Source: Gonium pectorale (lineage: Eukaryota > Chlorophyta > Chlorophyceae > Chlamydomonadales > Volvocaceae). From it: a stretch of DNA of 27,695 bases. The translations under genes and the position numbers were made by a program. Of this stretch, positions 8,302 to 17,353 are shown piece by piece. The DNA lies in the NCBI GenBank assembly GCA_001584585.1, contig LSYV01000059.1, forward strand, positions 11,910-39,604. Direction: 5' to 3'. The notes under the pieces are model-generated. The model made no database searches, was not told the origin of the DNA, and saw only the letters and a program-made list of their open reading frames with translations. Each line of letters begins with the position of its first letter. Position 1 is the first letter of the stretch.

Positions 8302-11300
8302 TTACTCATCCTTCTTGGGCCCCGCCGGCCCCGGCCCCGGCCCCGCCGCTGCGTCGGGGAGCGCCACCCCGTTTGGCAGCCCCGCCTCGTGCCCGTGCCC
8401 GTGGTCGTGGCCCCCCGCCCGCAGCTGCGCCGCCTCCTTCTGCGCCGCCGCCAGCTGCCGCACGCAGTCCTCCAGCTGCTTCCAGAAGATGGCCTTCATC
8501 TCCGTGATGTCGTCCTGAGCACGCAGCGGAGGGGAGCGGGTCAGCGGATTTGAGAGGCGGCCTCAGCATAGGAGCCGGTCGCGCATGCCATCCCGAGCCG
8601 CCGGAGACTTCGTTGCGATTTGTTTGCAGCGTTCTCCGATTATTCCTTTGCCCCTTCCCGCGAGCCCAAGGAGGAAGGGAGGGAGGAAAAGGCGGGGGCT
8701 ACAAGGTGTGCGGGAAGGGCGGTTGCTGGCCGGAAGGCAGGCGTAGGGCGGTCGCGTTAACCCCCCTCGAGGCCTGTCGAGCCTCCCAGGGTGGTGGGCC
8801 TCTCGAGTGTGACGCCGACTCAAGGTCTTTCATGAGAGTGTGCATGCAAAAAGAATCCACAGGAATCAGCGGCGGGAGCCGAGCCAATGCATGCGGCAGC
8901 CAGGTAAAGATGGTCAAGGGCCCCGTAATGACGGTCAAGGGCCCCGTGTCCCACCTGAAGTTGCCCGATCAGCTCGTTGCGTTCGCCTGGCGGCGGTGGG
9001 TGGGTGTGGGCGGGGGGGGGGCCGAGGGGCAACAAACCGGAATCGGGATCGGGTCGCAAGACGTGGCACTGAGAACCATGGAGGGCAGTGCGCCGCTTCT
9101 TGTGGAGGGTGTGCCCGTCGGCAGCAGGCACGATGGAGCGGCATGCTCCATGTCGGTGTGCAAGGGGCGCCAGCGCAGCCGTACCCTGGCCCGTACCGTA
9201 CCCTGGCCCGTACCGTACCCTGGCCCGTACCGTACCCTGGCCAGATATGGCCCGATTAACGCACGGGCTCAGAGCTTCGACGCGCGAGAGACACAGACAC
9301 CAATCAAATGGCTCCAGAGCAGAGCTCGCGCCACCCTCGAGACGTGCCAGCGTCCGCCGTGTGCGCAGTGCGTGCGGGAGGCGGCTACCGCCAAGCGCCC
9401 CTTAACCTACGCACCCCCCCGTACCCCTTGGGGACGCTCGTGGTGGTGCATCACAAGGTCGCCATCTCCACCACCCTTGCCGAACGCCGACACCCATCAC
9501 GCGCCATGCACGCACAAACGCACGCTCGTGATCTCCGGTTCGGACAGAAAGCGACCCGTGGGTCAACGACTCACCCAGGATCTCGAGCAGGAAGTCCACC
9601 TTGGCGGTCGCCTCCGCCACCTGCTGCCGCAGCGCCTCCGCCTCCGCCGCCCCCGCCGCCGCCGCGTCCGCCCGCTGAATGGCCCCGCACAGCGCCTCGG
9701 CCGCGCTCTCCCGCGCCGCCTCCGCCGCACGTAGCCGCGACTGCAACAGCTCTATCGCTCGAGCCACCGCAACCGGGTCCAGCAGCGCGCCGCCGCCGCC
9801 ATCAGCGCCGCCGCCGGCGGCCCCCAAGCTGCCTCTCCCCTGGAGCGACCCAGCCGATCGCAGCCCCCCGCTGCCCTTTGAGGCCAAGGCCGCCTGCCGT
9901 ACAAGCGCGCCAAGCATCCCGTCCAACTCGTCCTCCTCCGTTGACCAGCCGCCGCCGCCACCGCCTCGTGGACCCGCGTCGTCTGACACGCGGCCGCCGC
10001 CGCCGGCGCTCAGGCTACCCGCTGCCGCGTCCTGTCCAGGGTCGGCGCCGACAGCAGCGGCGGCGGCTTCCCCTGACGCGCCCGCCTGCGACCCGCCACC
10101 AGCGGCGGCGGCTGCCGCCGCCACTACCAACGCGGCGGAAGAGCCCTTTCGGCTGGCTCCCTGGAGCAGGAAGGCGGAGGCGGACGCCTGGCCGCTGGCA
10201 TTCGCGCGCATGCTGGCCTCCAGGCGGCTCATGAGCTCCTCCCGCTCCTCCTGCAGAGCGCGGACCTGCGTGTGTACGGGGCGGTCAGGAAGGGCAACGG
10301 GTCGGAAAGCGTGAAGCCGAAGCGCAATATGCGGGTCGGGGGTGGTCTTGTGCGGCTGCAGCTGGAGGACTATGGTATTGCTGATCTATTGCCTGGCCGT
10401 GGACTAAGCTTGGATCACCCCTTGCTCTGCCGTACCCGCTCGTCCAAGTCGTACAGCTTTTCCTGCAGCTCCCGCCGCGTGGCCTCCGCCTCCTGCCGGA
10501 GCTCCTCCTCCCGGCTCAGTGCGCCGACCAGGCGCTCCTCTGCGCTCGCCTGGGGTTGGGAGAGAGGGGAAGGTGGGAGGGGGATCACTCAGTCCGTAGG
10601 CAAGCTGAGCGGTAACCGCCAAGCATGGTGCTGTAGACGCGCGGCCGTACAGACGCGTGCGCTTGCCTGGGGTTGGGGGATGGGTAGAAGGGGGGCTGGC
10701 GGGGAGCGGGAGCGGGCAGCGCATCCGCCAGCCGGGCTGAAAAGAACCCAACCGAGAGGAGCAGCAAAATGGATGCGTCCATGGGACGGGAAGCTGCCCT
10801 TCCAGGGGGCGGAGAACGCTGGGAAAGCAAACGCCGGGTGCTGCGCCCGGAGGGCGAGGCAGGGGGGTTTAGCCCCCAAGTAAGCCAAGGGAACTAAGGC
10901 CACACAGGCAGGGCCAAGCTTCATTTCCGTGCGGCAGTGGATGGCAGGGCTGACGCCTAGCGGCGAGGGAGGGCTGAGGGCTGGAGGTCTCGGGGCCGGA
11001 GCGGCCCGGGTCGGAGTGGGCACGCGCTGCCGTACCGGTGGGTTCGCATGGCACCGAAACCGTGCCTTCCTTTTACAAGCGGCCACAGCTCGTAGGCGCC
11101 TTGATGGGGCGAGACTGCGACAAGGGGCTGTTGCAACCCGAGATGCCGCTGCGCCGCTGTGCACATGTATACAAGAGCATCGCCCCTGATCCGTGGTGCG
11201 ATTCCTGCCCCACGGCCACGCGCCCCGCTCCGTACCTTCTCTGCCTCGAGCGCCATCGCCCTCCGCTGCAGCGCCTCTAGCTTGGCGCGGGCCTCCGCAC

Positions 11301-14300
11301 CGGACGCGCCCGCCGCTGCTGCGGCCTCCTTGGCGGCCGCGGCCGCCGCCTCCGCTGCAGCGGCGCGGCCGAGCGCCGCGCGCTCCGAGTCCGCCGCCTC
11401 GGCGGCCGCCGCCTCCGCTGCGCGCAGGCGCGACAGGAGCTTTGCCTCGGCCTCCTGCGCCGCGGCGGCGGCCGCCGCCGCAACCGCCGCCATGCTCTCT
11501 ATTTGCTTCAGCAGCGGCTTGGAGGCATCCGTTGTGGCCGCTGCAAGCTCCTCTTTCTCGCCCTGAATCAGAGAAACGACCCAGGTGCCGACAGAGCGCT
11601 CAGTGATCCCCCAGCGGAGGTCCCGCGCTCCCAGTTCGCCCAACCGACGCCGCCGTCTTGGCCATGCCCGCTTGCCCCTTTCGCTTGCCCCACGCCCCAG
11701 GGCCCCCATCACCACCACCACGCAGTTGTGAACGCAAAATGGCTGCCAACTAGGTTGCGNNNNNNNNNNNNNNNNNNNNGTGCACACACGTCCCACGGGC
11801 CCGCGCGCACCTCCAGCTGCCGCATGCGCTCCTCCAGCCGCCCGCACTGCCGCCGCAGCGCCTCCTCCCGGTCCGCCGCCGACGCCTCGCGGGCGCTCAG
11901 CGCGGCGCGCAGCTCAGCGATGGTGTTCATCAGCGAGCCCTCGCGCTCGCGAGCCGCGGCCACCACCTCCGCGCCGCCGCGAGCCGCCTGCGGGGTCGGG
12001 GTTGGGGGGAGCAGGGCTGGGGCCGGGGCAGCAGGACAACAGGCACACACGGGGCAAGCGCGCCGCAGCGGCGAGGTGTGAGGCGGGCCCCCCGCCGCCT
12101 TCACAGATGCAAGGAGGCCTCGACGGCCGCTCGGCCCCCCTTGCGCGGGAGACTGGCGGCCACGTGTTCGCGCACCTCGCTCTCGGCCCGCGCCTGCGCC
12201 TCCGCGGCCTCCTTGCGCGCCTCCGCCACCATGCGCTTCGCGTCCATGCGCACCGACGCGATCTCCCGCTCCAGCTCCTCCGCCTGGGGGCGGGAGGGAG
12301 GTTGTGGCCGCTCTAGGCTCAGGCTCAGTGGTGGGCAGAACACTGCCAATCATTCATATGTGCCATCACGCCATTACGGCGCTGGCGGCAGCAACCATGC
12401 CGGCCAAGCCTGGCCCCTGGAGGCAGCCGGGCACTGCCACCCAGCACAGCGGGGGCGCCCCATAGCACCACACGACCACGCGACCCCGACTCGCTCCACG
12501 GCGCCCAGCCCGCGCCCTGCCGCTTGCGATGCCCCAACCAACCGACGCCCCTGCACAATGCTGCCGTTCCCAGGGTAGCCTCCGGGGCGGGGCGCCCACC
12601 TGCTCTACCGTACCCGCGCCAACCAGCCCCCACCCCCCGTGCCCCGCGCGCAAGCGTGGTCGCTCACGTGCGCTGCTGCCGACGCGGCGGCCCCGGCCGC
12701 GCGCTCCTGCACCTCCATGAGCTGCGTCTCCAGCGCCTGCATGCGCAACCGGGCAGAGTTGGGTGGGTGGGCAGGGAGGGGGGCGGCACGTGGCGCTCAC
12801 AGCTTTCGAGCCAGCGCCGCTGCCCCTATGCCGACGACAGCACCGGATTGCACGCGAGCAAGCCGCGTAGTCTGCCCGCGGGGCAAACGGGGGCTCCGCA
12901 CCGGGGGACGCAGTCCAGCACGGCTGCTCCACATCAGCGAGGAAGGGCTATCAGGCAAGGGCTGCCCCGCACAGGACACAGCGGGTGGAACCTGGACGCG
13001 AAACGCACCTTGACGCGGTTCGACAGCTTGTCGCGCTCGGCCTCCGCGTCCTTGAGGGACGCCCGAGTCTGCAGCGGCAGCGCACGCGCCCGGGGGGGAT
13101 GAAGGGAAAGGGGAATGAACAACAACGAGCTGGGCGCCAGAAGCGTTTGTCCCGTCCGGCGGCCAAGCTGGTCCTCAGCGCCCGGGAGGGGCGCGGTACG
13201 CGGGGCAGCTGGGCACCCTCGATTGGCCCTCGGTTTACTCCCTAGCCCCGCACGTACACACTGCCGCTGCCGCTGGGATCGGCACTTCCGACAGTCCCAC
13301 TGCTGCACCGACATCGCAGCCACACTCTGGATACTCGCAGGCCGGCGGCACGCCAGCCGAGGCCCACAGCTGCGCATAACGGCATGCGCCCCCGGGGCCC
13401 GCGCGGCGCGACGGCGGCCGCACGCCCTACCTTTCGGAGCGTGGTCTCCAGGTCCCCCGCCTTGCGCGCGAGCGCCTCCCCCTCCTCCCGCAGCTGCTCG
13501 ATGCTGCTGGCCATCTCCGCCAGGCGCGCCTCGCTGGCAGAGCCGCCCGCGGCCGCCTGCGTCAGCTGCGCCTGCATGCGGGCCTTCTCCTCCTGCGCGG
13601 GCGACGCGCGCGTCGCGGCCGATGCACAAGCACACGCCGGTGCGGAAGTGGGAGCACACGGTCAGCGCGAATGCGAATGTGGCACAGCACAGCATTGAAA
13701 CGGGGCACAAGGAGACCGCCAATGACACGGCGGGTGGTCGGTTCGGGGACGGGGAGCGGGTTGCCTGCCCACCGGAGGCGGTTCTGGGCCTGGCGCTCAA
13801 GCCTCTGGCCACCAAGGGTAAAGAGTGTCATACGCGGACCTGCTATGTGTACGGTGTGCTCTGAGGCTCCTCGCCAGAGCCTACACATGCCACAGCCGAG
13901 ACCCGTTCCGGCCCCACACGAGCACTTTCCACGCTCCATATGGTTGCGGACCGACAGCCCCTGGCACCTTGAGCGCCTGGATGGTGGCATCTGCCGCTCC
14001 GAGGCGTTTAGCAAACTCCTCCTTGAGCTCAAGCAGCTCCTCCTCTGCGGGGGTCAGGTGTGAGGTAACATGGCCCTTGCTGCTTGTGGCGGTCATTGGA
14101 GGGGGCCTCCACGGCAATCAGGCCCTGTCATTTCCCGCGCTGACGCCCTTGCAGCCAGCGCGTACCCGCATCTGTGGTTGGGTCCTGTGCATGCGCTAGT
14201 TCCTCGCGGAGCTTGTCGTTCTCCTTCTGCAGCGCGCTGTTGATGGCGTTCAGCGCCGCCAACTTGCTCTCATACTGCTTTACCCTGCGTGCAGGCCCGG

Positions 14301-14490
14301 CAATTTTTACCCCTGTGACAATGAAAGAGCTCCCCGCGTTTCCCCGCCCCAAACCCGTGTGAGCCGATCGGTGCAGGGCACGATCAACGCTGTGCAACCG
14401 ACTGTGTGGTCCCCTGAGCGTCTCCCGTTCCTCGCACCGCTCTATCATCTGTGCCTTGACAGCTGCAGCCGCACCGTCGTCCCCGGTCAT
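8302..14490 (-). CDS. TMF1: TMF1 / golgin candidate 5-type Golgi coiled-coil protein
   Basis: Thirteen exons: 14490-14438, 14284-14166, 14044-13968, 13592-13431, 13068-13009, 12736-12668, 12283-12176, 11987-11811, 11562-11236, 10549-10436, 10265-9575, 8986-8955, 8514-8302. All phases agree; the sum is 2202 nt, 733 residues plus TAA. Almost the whole chain is coiled coil. Family marks: EEFAKRLGAADATIQALK (about 64-83), IEQLREEGEALARKAGDLE (about 114-132), ASKPLLKQIES (about 287-297), and a C-terminal block LLEILGERNELIGQLQDDI then TEMKAIFWKQLE (about 647-677), which fits the TMF TATA-binding-type domain. Family members sit on Golgi membranes, bind Rab6 and tether vesicles. A Gly/Ala/Ser-rich insert (about 432-580) splits the coil. 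The ATG at 14490 is the first in frame; plant relatives are longer at the N-terminus, so an upstream exon is possible (an AG at 14503 would allow it). The gene is head-to-head with ISCA1. Confidence 0.85.
8955..8986 (-). other. 32-nt micro-exon of the golgin gene
   Basis: This 32-base exon lies between CCGCCAG| and CTTCAG|GTGGGA. It takes phase 1 from exon 10265-9575 and hands phase 0 to exon 8514-8302, supplying residues ERNELIGQLQ. Without it the frames of the two neighbours do not join. It sits in the middle of the conserved C-terminal motif, which supports it strongly. Confidence 0.8.
9182..9242 (+). repeat. 17-bp tandem repeat in a golgin intron
   Basis: About 3.5 perfect copies of ACCCTGGCCCGTACCGT, in the intron between golgin exons 11 and 12. 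Confidence 0.85.
11760..11779. other. Assembly gap (20 N)
   Basis: Twenty N characters lie within the intron between golgin exons 11987-11811 and 11562-11236. Both flanking exons keep phase 0, so no coding sequence need be missing, although the true gap length is unknown. Confidence 0.95.
13103..13148 (+). repeat. Short dispersed repeat, copy in a golgin intron
   Basis: About 45 bp closely match 25391-25436 in the same orientation, including GAATGAA, ACGAGCTGGGCGCCAG and AGCGT in the same order and spacing. No function is evident. Confidence 0.55.
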
Positions 14491-14875
14491 ATTCACGGCG
14501 GGCTGGACAAGGGCTGGACAGTAGCAACTACATCGCCATGAAGTGCCCTTTCAAGCAATCCTTTTATGCAGTCGATAAACTATGTTTACTGGTCATTGGC
14601 TCGGCGCGAGTCAACAAGCTGGGAGGATTGAACCGAATCAGGCTACGAGGCGAGCATTTATTCCACCAAAACAAGCACGTTGATCACGAGCACCGGTCAA
14701 TCCTGGCGAAATAGTACTGTGTAAACCAATGGGGTCATGATTTTTCTAGTCGTAAATGTAAACTGACTTCACGTACCTTTTGTGCATAGCACGCCTTGTG
14801 TATGTGATACTGTAACATTCCACAGTAAACCCACTAACATCTAGGCTGCGTGAAGAGGTGTTGGTGTGTCTGCCC
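14491..14875. promoter_or_regulatory. Shared head-to-head promoter region of golgin and ISCA1
   Basis: The two start codons are 385 bp apart and point outward. This stretch is clearly more AT-rich than its neighbours. On the minus strand CATAAAAGG (about 14567-14559) is TATA-like and lies about 70 bp upstream of the golgin ATG. No equally clear element was seen for ISCA1. A long golgin 5' intron in this stretch cannot be excluded. Confidence 0.45.
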
Positions 14876-15787
14876 ATGAAAGCGACCCTTGGGTGCTTGG
14901 CTGAAGCCGTCAAAGAAGCAGCGCGGAATCCCAGGGCTAGGAAAGCGGCTGTGGAGCTTACGGAGGCGGCCGCAGGTGAGTCGTCTTGCCTCCGCGGAAT
15001 CTCTCGTTACCAGTCGCTTCCCCGGCTGACGGGTTCTCCGTGTCGGAAACGGCGGCGCTTTGTTCCTTCAGAGAGGGTACGGGAGCTCCTGACAAAGCGG
15101 CACAAGGTGTGTTCGGCATCATGGGAACGGGCTTCCGTTACCGCCCGCCTAACACCGAGGGCTCTGGCGCTGTATGCAGGAGTTTCTAAAGCTTGGCGTG
15201 AAGACGCGTGGGTGCAGCGGGCTGAGTTACACACTCAACTACGCAGGTCGGGTATTCCAGTGTGTTGGTGGTTTTGCCACGCTCAACGGGCTTCAGGCCC
15301 GATGGTCCTTGCTCTCCAGTTCTTATTTGTAATGACGACAATGTCCATTTAGGGAACAGTCTTGATCACCACGACCCAGTTTACACGCTCTTTGTGTGTC
15401 CTGCTGCAGACACTAAGGGCAAGTTCGATGAGCTGGTGGAGGTGAGGGGAGTGCGCATCCTCATCGAACCCGCCGCGCTGATGCACGTGCTGGGGACAAA
15501 GATGGATTACGTAGAAGACAAGCTCAGGTACGGCATGGACGAGCAGCGGCGCGGATGGGCGCTGGGGATGGGGGCGATGCGGTCGGGAGGGTGCCTCCGC
15601 GTCCTTTGCCGCGCTGCCTTCCCCTTTTCTCGTCGCGGCACGCCGAGCCACGTGTCAAATGATTGTCGATCCGCTTAGTTGGGCCCACTGTCGCCCGCCG
15701 CTCCGCCTCCTTTGCAGGCAAGAGTTTGTCTTCATCAACCCCAACGCCAAGGGGACGTGCGGCTGCGGAGAGTCCTTCACGACGTGA
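14876..15787 (+). CDS. ISCA1: ISCA1, A-type iron-sulfur cluster assembly protein
   Basis: Five exons: 14876-14975, 15072-15106, 15180-15246, 15410-15527, 15718-15787. All phases agree (1, 0, 1, 2) and give 390 nt, 129 residues plus TGA. The fold is complete: [11 protein letters not shown], then [54 protein letters not shown]. The three metal-binding cysteines are Cys57, Cys121 and Cys123. MDYVEDKL and the [13 protein letters not shown] end are typical of the mitochondrial ISCA1 branch rather than the chloroplast SufA type. Family members carry iron or [4Fe-4S] clusters and deliver them to mitochondrial enzymes. The N-terminal 30 residues ([20 protein letters not shown]) are basic and helical, fitting a short targeting peptide. 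The ATG is the first in frame after the AT-rich upstream region. The exon 3 donor (GCAG|GTCGGG) is weak but needed for the conserved join. Confidence 0.95.
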
Positions 15788-16494
15788 CACGATCGCGCTG
15801 GCCCTCGTGTTCTGTATGATTCCTGGCTCCGGCGTGTTGAAATGGAACGACGCATACGACGAGCGTAAGCGCTCCGGCGTGTGCGCGGACCCGGCGTTGC
15901 TCAGTGCGTGATCGCAGCAGTGGCACTGAGGACGGGGCACTGGGGATGCAGAGATGGAGCTGTCGGCGCTGGGTAGCGGTGCGGAGGCTGGACGGTTGCT
16001 TGGCGACAGCGACCTCTGGCGGAGGCGGCCGGCTTGGAAGCGCGTTTCCTTGTTGGTTGCACACCGCATACGCGTCTCGCTGACACTTTTGTTCGTCCCC
16101 GCATCTTGGGGTCACAAAAGGAAACGAATGTGATGCATGTGTCGCAAGAATAAAGGCTACGGTATGCCGTGAATGAAAGGGTCAAAGGCGTGTGGTTTCT
16201 TGGCCAAAGCGGCCAGCAGCTGTTATTAGGGACGTGTGGGCGGTGACGTTCTCGGGCCGTTTGGGAACACGTCATGGCCGTTGCCCAGCCACGGGCGTGT
16301 ACGAAAGTCATGTGTTTCTTGCCGTCGCCTGCCGAAAGGAGGCTGCATCGTGCTAGTTAGGTGGACAAGGACGCAAGGTGTGTAGCGAAGGTTGGTGGAG
16401 ACATAAGTGCGTACCCACGTCCCAGTCGCGCCTGGCCTGGTGCACACCTGTACAGGAGGTATTGGTCTGCTCTCTGCATTCGATCCTCGCAGCG

Positions 16495-16499
16495 TTACA
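16495..16499 (-). terminator. Candidate poly(A) signal for the RINGv gene
   Basis: TTACA on the plus strand (TGTAA on the minus strand) is the first such motif downstream of the RINGv stop codon, implying a 3' UTR of about 860 nt. Tentative. Confidence 0.3.
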
Positions 16500-16531
16500 A
16501 GTCAACACGTATCCGGCTACACACCCAATAT

Positions 16532-16536
16532 TGTAA
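16532..16536 (+). terminator. Candidate poly(A) signal for ISCA1
   Basis: TGTAA is the first such motif on the plus strand after the ISCA1 stop codon, implying a 3' UTR of about 750 nt, which is normal for volvocine genes. It lies 33 bp beyond the opposing candidate signal of the RINGv gene. Confidence 0.35.
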
Positions 16537-16983
16537 CGGACACGCGGCTCGCGTTCAGCAATAACGGCCGACCGTTCTCCAGGAGACCGTAATAATGGAC
16601 CATACGGGCAACGTGTCAACGGCCTACACTACCCTGCTTCTACAACACGGAGGACCTCACTCTCAATCTCCTCAAAATCTTGCACTTTGTGCACCCGCGA
16701 ACTTGCTGTTCATGCACCGGCGAACGCACTTGCAACGCCACCGCCCGCAACAACACACCCTGGGAAAGCATGGTACCACAAAAGGCAAGAGCAAAGCTGC
16801 ACGACAACACTTGCATTCTATGCACCGCCGAACGCCCTGTTAATAAGCCCCCGGGACGGCTCACCATAACACATCAGACACGCGGCAGCCAGAACGGCGG
16901 CGTTTGTCCTCGTCAGCAGAAAGCAGCAACCCGCATAACAGCCCTCATCCATTCCGTACAATATCCGACAACCCTAAAACCGA

Positions 16984-17064
16984 TCATGTGTCATACAGAT
17001 GGCATCGGTCACCGTTATGGGCATCATATGTCATACAGATGGCATCGGTCACCGTTATGGGCAT
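16984..17064 (+). repeat. 40-bp tandem duplication
   Basis: Two copies with a 40-bp period. The segment from TCATACAGATGGCATCGG through CACCGTTATGGGCAT is identical at 16991-17024 and 17031-17064. It is in non-coding spacer. Confidence 0.9.
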
Positions 17065-17353
17065 AATCTGTAATGTCCTCGAGCAGTGCCGTCGTGCCGT
17101 CTGCGAATGTTCTCTGGCTGAGTTGCGCCCGTCGGCGCCGGACAGCGTTCCGTAATGCCAACCCCAGCGACCCGCCGACCCATTTCACCCCGCGCTCGTC
17201 GATGCCCGCCTTGTACGGCGCGCCGTACAGCCAACCGGGCTGCGGGGCTTGCCCAACACGCTCCTTTTCAGTGCGCAACAACCGAGGTGCAGGAGGAAGG
17301 ATGCTGCAGAGTAAAGCGAACGGGCCCGAAGGCGCCGCGCCGGGTTGCGCGCG

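Larger units (their letters stand above)
15788..17353. other. Convergent 3' region between ISCA1 and the RINGv gene
   Basis: No coding exon was seen. It should hold both 3' UTRs. It contains a near-duplicate stretch (16679-16720 and 16809-16850, both with CTTGCA, TGCACC and CGAAC blocks) and a 40-bp tandem duplication. GC content falls in its middle part. Confidence 0.5.

Noticed and set aside
8550..10314. Plus-strand open frames of up to 394 residues
   Set aside because: They are antisense to the golgin exons and its introns. The Pro/Ala/Arg composition is a shadow of Gly/Ala/Glu codons on the coding strand.
11760..11779. N run as a sign of missing golgin exons
   Set aside because: The flanking exons both join in phase 0 and the family motifs are contiguous across the gap.
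16149..16154. AATAAA as poly(A) signal for ISCA1
   Set aside because: Volvocine algae use TGTAA, and AATAAA is not normally used there; kept only as a remark.
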